Source of the DNA: JAYFRL01 sp034925905
GTDB lineage: Bacteria; Bacillota; Clostridia; Lachnospirales; Anaerotignaceae
Length of the DNA stretch: 64,000 bases
Reading direction: 5' to 3'
Assembly (NCBI GenBank): GCA_034925905.1
Contig: JAYFRL010000002.1
Coordinates: 1 to 64,000 of the forward strand
The translations under genes were made by a program, and so were the position numbers. Below are positions 32,880 to 41,629 of this stretch, one piece after another. The notes beneath the pieces were generated by a model. The model did not search any database. It worked only from the letters and a program-made list of their open reading frames with translations, and was not told the DNA's origin. Numbering within the stretch: the stretch's first letter is position 1; each line of letters begins with the position of its first letter.

Positions 32880-33030
32880 GGATATCAAGGAATTGTGCGT
32901 AGAGGTGATACGGGCTTTCATTGAGAAAATCTTCTTCAACAAAGCTGAAAGGGTAAATGGTCGGCGGCAGCAAGCAATCCGCATAGTCTGGAACTTTATC
33001 AGAGTGGACGAAATCTCAGACAAGCACAAA
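32880..33030 (+). pseudogene. Possible remnant of a serine-recombinase C-terminus
   Basis: A plus-strand frame reads IKELCVEVIRAFIEKIFFNKAERVNGRRQQAIRIVWNFI in pieces, resembling the DUF4368-type end of large serine recombinases (xELIEKIxVxxxExxxGxRxQxIxIxxxFIG). No recombinase N-terminus or catalytic domain is present. It lies end to end with the decayed zinc-ribbon gene. This suggests an old integrative element was inserted here and deleted. Confidence 0.4.
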
Positions 33031-33126
33031 AAAAACGGCATAGCCGATATCTCTACCGACTACGCCCTATTTTTCCGGGAATATAAATCTCTAAGCCGCA
33101 CCCAAAAAACGGGGGTTTTTATTATT

Positions 33127-33921
33127 TCAGCCTATAAAATCGGCTACTATTTTATTAAACTTTTCAGGTTCTTCAAGGAACATCATATGTCCTGTGTCGA
33201 AAACTTCAAATTGGGAATTTGGAATATGCTGGTGCGACCAATCCAATGCTTCAACATAGTTAACGCTTTTTTTAGCTGCGATAACTAAAGTGGGAATATT
33301 AATAGTCGGTATTATATCACGCCAGTCTGTATAACAATGGTTCATAAGAAGAAAAGCACATTCCTTTGACGGGAATTTAAGGCTTTCTTCTAAAACCCAG
33401 TCTGCATACTCTTTTTTGCCCTCAGGGGTAACCAACATTGCATCAACAAAGCCTTTTGTAGTTTCGCTTGGGTTGGCAATCAAAGCGTCGTAAAGCTTTT
33501 CAAGGCGGGGGTAATCTATAAACCCGTATTTATGCGTGCTGCATGTAAGGACTAAAGGGGCCTCATCAACAATTATCATCTTTGAAAGCCTTTCGGGCCT
33601 GAATAAATCCCAGTAGCTCCAAATAACAGAGGAACCCATAGACCAGCCCAGCATGGTTATTTCTTTCAAATCAAGATATTCCACAAGCTCATAAATGTCT
33701 TTTGCAAGCCGGGATATCCGGTATCCAAAAGAAGGCTTGCCAGATTCCCCGTGGCCTCTTAAATCAACGGTTATAACCTGGTACTTCCCAGAAAGAGGTC
33801 CAATATTTTTACAGAATGATTTTGCGCTTTGATCCCATCCGTGTAGCATAACAAGCGGTTTTCCCTTGCCATATATTTCATAATGTATATCAACGCCGTC
33901 GTTTGTCTTAAAATAACTCAT
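33127..33921 (-). CDS. Alpha/beta-fold hydrolase
   Basis: A 264-residue alpha/beta hydrolase. Oxyanion segment MLHGWDQSAKS (24-34), nucleophile elbow GWSMGSS with the serine at about residue 96, acid in the late strand (IPTLVIAAKKSVNYVE) and the catalytic His in DTGHMMFLEEPEKF near the C-terminus. The family covers esterases, lactonases and C-C hydrolases; the substrate is not evident. ATG 33921 follows AAGGAGG. It is a single gene transcribed away from the Crp/Fnr gene at 34134. Confidence 0.85.
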   Translation of the reverse strand: MSYFKTNDGVDIHYEIYGKGKPLVMLHGWDQSAKSFCKNIGPLSGKYQVITVDLRGHGESGKPSFGYRISRLAKDIYELVEYLDLKEITMLGWSMGSSVIWSYWDLFRPERLSKMIIVDEAPLVLTCSTHKYGFIDYPRLEKLYDALIANPSETTKGFVDAMLVTPEGKKEYADWVLEESLKFPSKECAFLLMNHCYTDWRDIIPTINIPTLVIAAKKSVNYVEALDWSHQHIPNSQFEVFDTGHMMFLEEPEKFNKIVADFIG

Positions 33922-34133
33922 AATAATCCTCCTTAAAAATAATCATGGATATTGTTTATAAGGCGCCTTTATTTTATTATATTGTACGTTAAAAAATACA
34001 TTGTTGCATTTATTACAATTTTTAAAAGAGAATGCAGAAATTTGTAGTGCATGTTACAATTTTTGAAAAGGAATGTTTTTAAAATTATACATAAGAGATT
34101 AATCTTAAAATTATTTAAAGGGGGGAGAAGACC

Positions 34134-34777
34134 TTGGAAAACGGATTAAACAGCAAAATGATAGATATATTCAGAGAACGCGGATTCATTAAAAGGTTCA
34201 AAGCGAAAGAAATTATATTTCAAAAGAATGACACGGCGGATTATATTTATCTTCTTACGGAAGGCAAGGTTAGAGCTTATAGCTTTATCCAAACGGAGCA
34301 GAACGGACGCTTTGTTTTGTTGAAAAAGGGAACCTTGTGGGAGAGGAAGTTTTTAGCGAGACACATTTAAGGATAGTTAATGCGGATGCGGTTACAAATA
34401 TTGTCTTTTATTGCATGGACGGCAAAAGTCTGCTCTCTGTTTGTGTGCAAAACAACGTAAACCTTGAGATATTGCTTTCATTTTTCATGAAAAAAATAAC
34501 TTTGCTTTCAAGTCTTATTTTTTATTCGCAGTTTATGAAAAACGATAGGAAAATAGCTTATTATCTATATTCAAATTTTAAAATGGGCAAAAAAACAATA
34601 TATTATACCCATGAGCAGATTGCAGAAACAACCGGTATGAACAGGGTTTCAGCTACAAAAATATTAAATGATTTTGAAAAAAAGGGGCTTATAGAGCTGA
34701 ATTATAAGTATATACACATTTTAAAGGAAAAGGAACTTGAGGATATTTTTGGGCTTATAAGCTTTTTTGATTTTTAG
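34134..34777 (+). pseudogene. Crp/Fnr-family regulator, split by a one-base frameshift
   Basis: The first frame (TTG 34134, ribosome site GGGGGGAGAAG) encodes a cyclic-nucleotide-type sensor: IFQKNDTADYIYLLTEGKVRAYSF. It stops at 34370, but the frame ending at 34777 continues it with VGEEVFSETH, a dimer helix and a Crp-type helix-turn-helix (THEQIAETTGMNRVSATKILNDFEKKGLI). Around 34322-34333 one extra base (in the A5 or G3 run), or a -1 slip on AAA AAG, gives KKGNLVGEEVF, exactly the family sequence. No FNR-type cysteine cluster is visible. It stands just upstream of nifJ and could regulate it. Error, decay or recoding are all possible. Confidence 0.8.
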
Positions 34778-34795
34778 CACCATGTGACAAGCTTG

Positions 34796-34824
34796 TTGAC
34801 ATCATACAAATAAAGGCATATCAT
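34796..34824 (+). promoter_or_regulatory. Promoter of nifJ with overlapping palindrome
   Basis: TTGACA (34796-34801), 17-base spacer, TATCAT (34819-34824). The -35 overlaps the perfect palindrome ACAAGCTTGT within TGTGACAAGCTTGTTGACA, which may be an operator, for example for the adjacent Crp/Fnr-type protein. Confidence 0.6.
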
Positions 34825-34868
34825 AAAATTATGCTTTAGGCACAATTTATAATATGGGAGGATTGTAA

Positions 34869-37800
34869 ATGAAAAAAGAAATGCAAATGATGGACGGAAA
34901 TACTGCTGCTGCTCATGTCTCCTATGCGTTTACGGAGGTGGCCGCGATATTCCCTATTACACCTTCTTCACCTATGGCAGGGCTTGTGGATTCATGGGCC
35001 GCAAACGGAAAGAAGAATATATTTGGTCAAAAAGTTTTGGTTAAGGAAATGCAATCCGAAGCCGGAGCCTCGGGTACTGTTCACGGCTCGTTGCAGGGAG
35101 GCGCTTTAACCAGCACATATACGGCGTCGCAAGGACTTCTTTTAATGATACCTAATATGTATAAAATAGCCGGCGAGCTTTTGCCGGGCGTTTTCCATGT
35201 CAGCTCGCGTTCTCTTTCCTCAAATGTGGTAAGTATTTTCGGAGACCATCAGGATGTTATGTCTACGCGCCAAACGGGTTTTTCCTTGCTTGCTTCAACA
35301 AATGCGCAGCAGTGCATGGACCTTGGTGCGGTTGCGCATCTTTCTGCAATAGATGCAAGGCTGCCTTTTTTGCATTTTTTTGATGGCTTTAGAACATCGC
35401 ATGAGGTTTCGAAGGTTGAGGTTCTTCAATATGATGACCTTAAAAAGCTTTTAAATATGAAAGCCGTTGAAGAATTTAAGGGTAGAGCCTTAAACCCGGA
35501 TCATCCAGAGCTTAGGGGGATAACGGCAAACCCTGATATTTTCTTCCAGTATAGGGAAGCGGGAAACAAATTCCATAATGCTGTTCCCGGTATAGTTGAA
35601 GAAAACATGAAAAAAATAAACGCACTCACAGGCAGGGATTATAAGCTTTTCAATTATCACGGTTCGCCTACGGCGGAAAAAATAATAATTGCAATGGGCT
35701 CCGCCTGCGACACTATTAAGCAAACCATAGGATACTTAAATAAAAACGGCGAGAACTTAGGGCTAATCGAAGTGCATCTTTTCCGTCCGTTTTCTGTCAA
35801 GCATCTTTTAGCTGCTGTTCCGGGGACGGTTAAAAAAATTGCCGTTTTAGACAGGACAAAAGAACCGGGAGCGCGCGAGCCTCTTTTCTTAGACGTAAGG
35901 AACGCTTTTTACGGTCAAAAGAATGCCCCCTTGATTGTTGGAGGACGTTTCGGTCTTGCTTCTAAGGAGTTCACTCCTCATGACGTTATGTCGGTTTATG
36001 CAAATCTTGAAAAGGACGAGCCAATGGATGCTTTTACCGTCGGAATAGTTGACGACGTTACATATACTTCTCTCCCTAAATATGAAAAAGATATAGACCC
36101 TACGCCTGAAGGAACAACGGCGTGCAAATTTTGGGGTCTTGGCTCGGACGGAACGGTAAGCGCGAATAAATCAGCGATAAAAATAATAGGCGACCATACG
36201 GATATGTATGCGCAGGCTTATTTTGCTTATGATTCAAAAAAATCCGGCGGGCTCACGGTTTCACATCTCAGATTTGGGAAGTCTGTTATAGAAGCCCCTT
36301 ATCTTGTTACGAAGGCTGATTTTATAGCCTGTCATAATCAATTTTATGTATATCAGTATGACCTTCTTGAAGGGATAAAAAAAGGCGGCAGGTTTTTGCT
36401 TAACTGCGAATGGTCTAAAGAAGAGCTCGATGAAAAGCTGCCAAACAGCTTAAAGCGCAGGATAGCTGAAAACGATGTTTGCTTTTACACTATAAATGCT
36501 ATAGATATTGCCAGAGGAATAGGGCTTGGCGGTCGTATAAACATGATAATGCAGGCTGCGTTTTTTAAGCTTGCGGATATCATACCTATTGATGATGCAG
36601 TTAAATATCTTAAAGACGCAGTTAAAAAGTCCTATGGCAGGCAGGGTCAAAATGTTGTTGATATGAATAATGCAGCCATAGACAAAGGTATTTCGGCAAT
36701 GGTAAAAATAGATGTCCCTGAAGGTTGGGCTTCCCTTAAGGATGAAGAAATAAAGATAGACCCCAATATGCCGGAATTCATGGATAAAATTATAATAGAC
36801 ATGAACCGCCAAAAGGGGGATGCCCTTCCCGTCAGCGCATTTAACGGACGTGAAGACGGAACCTTCCCGCTGGGCATATCAAAATGGGAAAAACGAGGCA
36901 TAGCCATAGACGTACCATACTGGGATTCCGAAAAATGCATACAGTGCAACCAATGCTCTTTTGTTTGTTCGCATGGAGTTATAAGACCTTTGCTTCTTGA
37001 CGATGAAACAGTTAAAAACGCACCCGAAGGTCTTGTCACAAAGCCTGCCACAGGCTTTCCCGGGAAAAGCTTTTATCTTGCGATATCCGCTTTGGACTGT
37101 ACAGGCTGCGGAAACTGCGAGAATATTTGTCCTGCCAAGGGCAAAGCGCTTCATATGAAGCCGCTTGAAGCTAACAGGGATAAGCTTATCCGTCTTTGGA
37201 ACTATGTTGAGGATTATGAAAACGAGCCTATTGATGAAAAAAATAAAGCCAGTGTTAAAGGCAGCCAGTTCTTTAAGCCCTTAATTGAATTTTCCGGCGC
37301 ATGCGCAGGCTGCGGCGAAACCCCGTATGTTAAGCTTATAACCCAGCTTTACGGTGACAGGATGACTATGTGCTGTCCTGCAGGATGCACCGCTGTTTGG
37401 GGAGCCTCCCCGGCTGTTGCATATACGACTAATAAAAAAGGGCATGGTCCGGCGTTTGGATATTCTCTTTTTGAGGATAACGGAGAATATGGATTTGGAC
37501 TGTATTTGGGCTCAAAAACAAAGAGAAACATGCTTCTTGATAAGGTTAAAGAAGCTCTTGAAGCTGATATACCGTCAGAGCTTAAAAATCTTTTTAAAGA
37601 CTGGATCCAAAATTTTGATAATGATAAAGACACAAGAAAATATTCAGATGATATAGAAAAAGCTCTTTTAAAGTATAAAGATAAAAACCCGTTAATTGAA
37701 GGGCTGTATAAAATGAGAGATTCCTTCGTTAAGCAATCCTATTGGATAATTGGCGGAGACGGCTGGGCATACGATATAGGCTTCGGTGGGCTTGATCATG

Positions 37801-38381
37801 TGCTTGCTTCCGGGGAAAACGTAAACGTGCTTGTACTTGATACCGAGGTTTATTCAAATACAGGCGGGCAATCCTCAAAGGCAACTCCTACTGCCGCAAT
37901 AGCGCAGTTTGCAGCAAGCGGCAAAAAAACGAGAAAAAAAGACCTTGGAGTTATGGCAATGAGCTATGGCTACATATATGTTGCACAGATAGCCATGGGT
38001 GCAGACAAGACCCAGACATTAAAGGCCATAAGGGAAGCGGAGGCATATCCAGGCCCGTCGCTTGTTATAGCCTATGCGCCTTGCGTTAACCATGGTATAA
38101 AAGGCGGAATGGGCCACTCTCAGGAGCAGGAGAAGCTTGCCGTTGAAGCCGGGTATTGGTCGCTTTACCGCTATAATCCTGTTCTTAAGGATGAAGGTAA
38201 AAATCCGTTTGTTTTGGATTCAAAAGACCCAACAGCTGATTTTAAGGGCTATCTCATGAGCGAGGTAAGGTATTCTTCGTTGTTTAAGCTTTTCCCCGAT
38301 TCTGCGGATGAACTTTTTAGTCAGGCGGCTAAAGACGCTACGGATAGGATCGAAAACTATCATAGAATTGCAGGTAAATAA
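34869..38381 (+). CDS. nifJ: Pyruvate:ferredoxin (flavodoxin) oxidoreductase
   Basis: A 1170-residue single-chain PFOR of normal length. Domain I starts MMDGNTAAAHVSYAFTEVAAIFPITPSSPM; two 4Fe-4S clusters lie at about 690-705 (CIQCNQCSFVC) and 743-755 (CTGCGNCENIC); a third cluster is held by CAGCGETP (about 815) and later cysteines; the TDP pocket GGDGWAYDIGFGGLDHVL is near 963 with SNTGGQSSKATPTAA after it. It oxidises pyruvate and CoA to acetyl-CoA and CO2, reducing ferredoxin. It therefore duplicates the chemistry of a pyruvate dehydrogenase, which argues that at least some E1 modules upstream use other substrates. Ribosome site GGGAGGATTG. Confidence 0.96.
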   Translation: MKKEMQMMDGNTAAAHVSYAFTEVAAIFPITPSSPMAGLVDSWAANGKKNIFGQKVLVKEMQSEAGASGTVHGSLQGGALTSTYTASQGLLLMIPNMYKIAGELLPGVFHVSSRSLSSNVVSIFGDHQDVMSTRQTGFSLLASTNAQQCMDLGAVAHLSAIDARLPFLHFFDGFRTSHEVSKVEVLQYDDLKKLLNMKAVEEFKGRALNPDHPELRGITANPDIFFQYREAGNKFHNAVPGIVEENMKKINALTGRDYKLFNYHGSPTAEKIIIAMGSACDTIKQTIGYLNKNGENLGLIEVHLFRPFSVKHLLAAVPGTVKKIAVLDRTKEPGAREPLFLDVRNAFYGQKNAPLIVGGRFGLASKEFTPHDVMSVYANLEKDEPMDAFTVGIVDDVTYTSLPKYEKDIDPTPEGTTACKFWGLGSDGTVSANKSAIKIIGDHTDMYAQAYFAYDSKKSGGLTVSHLRFGKSVIEAPYLVTKADFIACHNQFYVYQYDLLEGIKKGGRFLLNCEWSKEELDEKLPNSLKRRIAENDVCFYTINAIDIARGIGLGGRINMIMQAAFFKLADIIPIDDAVKYLKDAVKKSYGRQGQNVVDMNNAAIDKGISAMVKIDVPEGWASLKDEEIKIDPNMPEFMDKIIIDMNRQKGDALPVSAFNGREDGTFPLGISKWEKRGIAIDVPYWDSEKCIQCNQCSFVCSHGVIRPLLLDDETVKNAPEGLVTKPATGFPGKSFYLAISALDCTGCGNCENICPAKGKALHMKPLEANRDKLIRLWNYVEDYENEPIDEKNKASVKGSQFFKPLIEFSGACAGCGETPYVKLITQLYGDRMTMCCPAGCTAVWGASPAVAYTTNKKGHGPAFGYSLFEDNGEYGFGLYLGSKTKRNMLLDKVKEALEADIPSELKNLFKDWIQNFDNDKDTRKYSDDIEKALLKYKDKNPLIEGLYKMRDSFVKQSYWIIGGDGWAYDIGFGGLDHVLASGENVNVLVLDTEVYSNTGGQSSKATPTAAIAQFAASGKKTRKKDLGVMAMSYGYIYVAQIAMGADKTQTLKAIREAEAYPGPSLVIAYAPCVNHGIKGGMGHSQEQEKLAVEAGYWSLYRYNPVLKDEGKNPFVLDSKDPTADFKGYLMSEVRYSSLFKLFPDSADELFSQAAKDATDRIENYHRIAGK

Positions 38382-38391
38382 AATATAAAGC

Positions 38392-38429
38392 CAATAAAGA
38401 AAGCGCGTATATACGCGCTTTCTTTATTG
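38392..38429 (+). terminator. Perfect 38-base palindromic terminator after nifJ
   Basis: CAATAAAGAAAGCGCGTAT is followed directly by its exact complement; the A/T-rich outer arm can act as terminator in either direction. Confidence 0.85.
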
Positions 38430-39069
38430 TATAACAAACACCAAAATATTATAAAATATATGGCTAATCAGTTAATGGAAAGCTGGCGCTTGAATTACAG
38501 ATATATTATGATGTTGATTTTTTGGAGTGCGTTATAGCCAATATTAAAAGAACAGCTACTCTGCGCGTGGAAGGCGGGATATTTGAAAAATAGACATGCT
38601 TAAAACGAAGAAAATTGTTTATCAAACAACCTATTGGCTTTGTAATTATAGATCAATGAATCAAAAGACAAGAAGCTGATGACGGGAAACAAAGAATAAA
38701 TATGCACAGACAAGGACACAGTATCCAGACTTAGCTCTGGATACTGTGTCCTTTATTTCTTGAGAAAACTGATAAATTTTGCGGTAAATTACGCATAAAA
38801 CATTATTAAATTATTGATGCCATGCAGATAAAAAAGGAAGTAGAACAGTATACAAAAACAATAAATTTTTATAAAAAGTGCTCAATTGATTTTTAAAATA
38901 CCTCATGTTATATTTATCAAGAAGGAAATGCAACAAATTGCTCAAAAGCAAGATAGAAAATTTGAATTATTTGTATATTTCGACAGTGGATATAACAATA
39001 AAATTTGAATAAGCGGTTGCTTTTGCTTATAAAATACAACTAAGGATTTCTCAGGAGGAAAATTGGGAG
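38430..39069. other. Intergenic region with orphan hairpin and a possible gene relic
   Basis: About 640 bases. The stretch 38485-38592 has an open frame ending in EGGIFEK-stop with YYDVDFLECVIANIKRTATLRVEGG but no start or ribosome site, possibly a gene fragment I cannot identify. At 38712-38753 AAGGACACAGTATCCAG pairs perfectly with its complement (17 bp), a terminator without a gene ahead of it. The rest is A/T-rich and should hold the GntR promoter. Confidence 0.45.
38712..38753 (+). terminator. Orphan terminator-like hairpin
   Basis: A perfect 17-bp stem with an ACTTAGCT loop, followed by TATTTCTT. No intact gene precedes it within 330 bases. Confidence 0.6.
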
Positions 39070-39759
39070 ATGAGCCATCTTAAAAAAGGGCAGCTGCTTT
39101 TAAGCGATGAAGTATATAACGATATTTTTTTAAAAATTATCAGGGGGGAATTGATAGAAGGTGAAAAGCTGCCCTCAGAAACGCAGCTTTGCAAAATATA
39201 TGGAGTTAGCCGCGTTAGTGTGCGTGCGGCATTGCAGAAGCTGCAAAGCGTAGGCTATGTTATCACAAGGCAGGGAGTAGGCTCTTTTGTGCATGATATA
39301 AACGCTCCAAAAGAATGGGACGAAATTTCCGTGTTTGGAAAAGATTCGTTCAAGAACTTCTTTGAGCTGCGTCAAGCTGTTGAATTCAAGGCCATGGAAC
39401 TTTGTGTGAAAAATATTACCGAGAAAGATAAAAAATACCTTTTAAGTCTTGTTGACTTAATGCGTAAATGTGCCGCTTCTCATGAATTGCCTCTTTTTAT
39501 AGACTATGACCTTGAATTTCATATGTATATTATACACACATCTCAAAACCCCTTTTTTATTGAAATTATGGAAAGATATAAGGGAGCATACCATCAATAT
39601 CTTTCTGAAATGGCAAAGCAATCTCCAAAAACTTTTTCTGCCATAGCGGAAGAGCACCAGCAGATATATGATTTGTTAGCAGCTAAGAAGATAAGAGCTG
39701 TTCAAAAATATTTGTATAATAATAATCTGTTCTATGAGGTGACATATTTCAGCAAGTGA
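39070..39759 (+). CDS. GntR/FadR-family transcriptional regulator
   Basis: A 229-residue FadR-subfamily regulator: winged helix at about 10-75 (LIEGEKLPSETQLCKIYGVSRVSVRAALQKLQSVGYVITRQGVGSFV) and an all-helical FCD ligand domain with ELRQAVEFKAMEL, DLEFHMYI (metal-binding Asp/His) and EEHQQIYDLL. FCD domains bind organic-acid ligands through a metal. It directly precedes the second TRAP operon and probably represses it until the substrate is present. ATG 39070 lies behind AGGAGGAAAATTGGG. Confidence 0.9.
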   Translation: MSHLKKGQLLLSDEVYNDIFLKIIRGELIEGEKLPSETQLCKIYGVSRVSVRAALQKLQSVGYVITRQGVGSFVHDINAPKEWDEISVFGKDSFKNFFELRQAVEFKAMELCVKNITEKDKKYLLSLVDLMRKCAASHELPLFIDYDLEFHMYIIHTSQNPFFIEIMERYKGAYHQYLSEMAKQSPKTFSAIAEEHQQIYDLLAAKKIRAVQKYLYNNNLFYEVTYFSK

Positions 39760-39968
39760 TAACATTTACTTTATTAGAGACAGGTTTTTTTTTCTGCCAA
39801 CTTGTATTACAGGTAATTTGAGTAATATAAGTAATGCAAGCAGCAACTAAAATTGTAACGTAACCGGATATACCAGAACAATGGAGAAAATGGGTAAACT
39901 AAAGGAGGGAAGGAAAAGGGTATATGCCGGTTTTAAAAAGCAATTAGATAAAAGGGAGGAGTCGAAAA

Positions 39969-41027
39969 ATGAAAAAGAGAGTTTTGGCAATGGTATTGTG
40001 TTTTGTAATGTTAATATCCTTAACCCTTGCGGGGTGCAGTTCAAGCGGCGGAGATAAAAGCGAGAGTAGCAGCTCCGGCAGCACAAGTACAAAAGCAATT
40101 AATCTCAATATGAATTTAACGACCTCTGAGTCAAGCGCTTGGATGGTAGCTGCAAAAGAATTTAAGCGTATAGTGGAAGAAGAAACAGAAGGACGCTATA
40201 CCATCTCTATTTATCCAAATGAACAGTTGGCATCAGGAGACATGGTAAAAGGTACGGAAATGATTATGAGCGGGGCTATTGATGTAGACTTACGTTCCTG
40301 CGTTAATTTTACGGCTGTAGAGCCTAAATTGTTTGCTATTGTTATGCCTTGGATTTTCCCGAATGGATATGACAGCGTTGATGAAATCATTTTCAATGGC
40401 GGCAAGGGCGGAGAAATGGTTAAATCTCTTATTGATGCAAAAGGCGTTAAGGTTCTTGGCCTTGGCGAAAATGGTTTCCGTCAGATTACGAATAACAAAC
40501 GTGAAATAAAAACACCTGCCGATTTAAAGGGTCTTAAATTCCGTTCAGCATCTATTGCAGCCATGATGGATACATTAAAGCTTCTTGGCGCAGACCCTAC
40601 GCCTATGAGCTTTTCCGAAGTATTTACAGCTTTGCAGCAGGGAACTATAGACGGACAAGAAAATCCTACCGATCCTATCATGAGCAGCAAGATTTATGAA
40701 GTTCAAAAATATCTCACAAAATGGGATTATTCTTATGACTGCTTGGTTCTTTCGGTTAGCGGCAAGGTTTGGGAAGTATTAAGCGATGCCGATAAGGAAA
40801 TTTTTACAAAAGCTGCTGAAGAAGGCTGTGCTATGCAGGTAGAAGAAATCAGGAAACAAGAACAAAGCAACCTTGATTTTTTTGAAAAAGAAGGCATGAA
40901 GATTACATATCTTACAGAAGAAGAGACAAAAACTTTCAAAGACTTGATATCTCCTGTTTATGATACTTACAGAGAATCTGTTACAGATGAAGTTTTCGAA
41001 GCTTTCGGTTATAAATTTGCTGATTGA
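39969..41027 (+). CDS. TRAP transporter substrate-binding protein, DctP family (lipoprotein), copy 2
   Basis: A 352-residue receptor with lipobox LAGC (Cys 23) and a long Ser/Gly linker. LKGLKFRSASIAAMMDTLKLLGA carries the carboxylate-binding arginine; TALQQGTIDGQENP is the family signature. It is similar in length and layout to copy 1 but clearly diverged, so the ligand probably differs. Ribosome site AAGGGAGGAG. Operon: dctP-hairpin-dctQ-dctM-dehydrogenase, under the preceding GntR regulator. Confidence 0.92.
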   Translation: MKKRVLAMVLCFVMLISLTLAGCSSSGGDKSESSSSGSTSTKAINLNMNLTTSESSAWMVAAKEFKRIVEEETEGRYTISIYPNEQLASGDMVKGTEMIMSGAIDVDLRSCVNFTAVEPKLFAIVMPWIFPNGYDSVDEIIFNGGKGGEMVKSLIDAKGVKVLGLGENGFRQITNNKREIKTPADLKGLKFRSASIAAMMDTLKLLGADPTPMSFSEVFTALQQGTIDGQENPTDPIMSSKIYEVQKYLTKWDYSYDCLVLSVSGKVWEVLSDADKEIFTKAAEEGCAMQVEEIRKQEQSNLDFFEKEGMKITYLTEEETKTFKDLISPVYDTYRESVTDEVFEAFGYKFAD

Positions 41028-41036
41028 TTTAACGGT

Positions 41037-41077
41037 TTTTACAGAAAGCGGAGGAAAACCCTCCGTTTTCTGTAAAA
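41037..41077 (+). other. Intercistronic hairpin between dctP and dctQ (copy 2)
   Basis: TTTTACAGAAAGCGGAGG pairs with CCTCCGTTTTCTGTAAAA (18 bp, one G-T) around an AAAAC loop, with no T run. It occupies the same place as the hairpin of the first TRAP operon. Confidence 0.7.
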
Positions 41078-41119
41078 TTAAAACCCAGACACAATTGAAA
41101 AAACCGGAGGTGAAGTTGC

Positions 41120-41629
41120 TTGAAGTATGTAATAAAAGCTTTAGACAAAATTGAGGAAGTAGTTTTATTTTTGTTGCTGGCGTTCATGACGGTTATGAAT
41201 TTTGTAAATGTTGTTGCTAGATACTGCTTTACGGTTTCCATTTCATTCACAGAAGAACTGACTATCATGGCGTTTGTGTGGATTAGTATGTTTGGCATTG
41301 CGGTGGGATATAAAAAATATGCACATTTAGGTATGAGCTTTTTCACTGATTTAATGCCAAAAAAAGTCAGGTCATATTTTGTTTTGTTTTCTATGGTTTG
41401 TTCTGCAATTACAATTGCTGTTATGCTGAAATATGGTATTGCAATGGTTGCCCAGCAGATTGCCTATGGGGCTAAAACGGCGGCTTTACGCCTTCCTTCA
41501 TGCGTGCAGGGACTCTCAATCCCTGTTGGTGCATGCTTTATTTTGATTCGCACGTTTCAATCGGGTATAAGCCAATTTATCCGCCTTCAAAAAGAAGCAA
41601 AAATTGAAAAAGAGAAGGAGGCGTGCTGA
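41120..41629 (+). CDS. TRAP transporter small permease, DctQ family, copy 2
   Basis: A 169-residue four-helix membrane protein with NVVARYCFTVSISFTEELTIMAFVWISMFG, the DctQ signature. TTG start at 41120, 8 bases behind CCGGAGGTGAAG. It overlaps dctM at TGATG, so the two are translationally coupled. Partner of the large permease. Confidence 0.88.
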   Translation: MKYVIKALDKIEEVVLFLLLAFMTVMNFVNVVARYCFTVSISFTEELTIMAFVWISMFGIAVGYKKYAHLGMSFFTDLMPKKVRSYFVLFSMVCSAITIAVMLKYGIAMVAQQIAYGAKTAALRLPSCVQGLSIPVGACFILIRTFQSGISQFIRLQKEAKIEKEKEAC

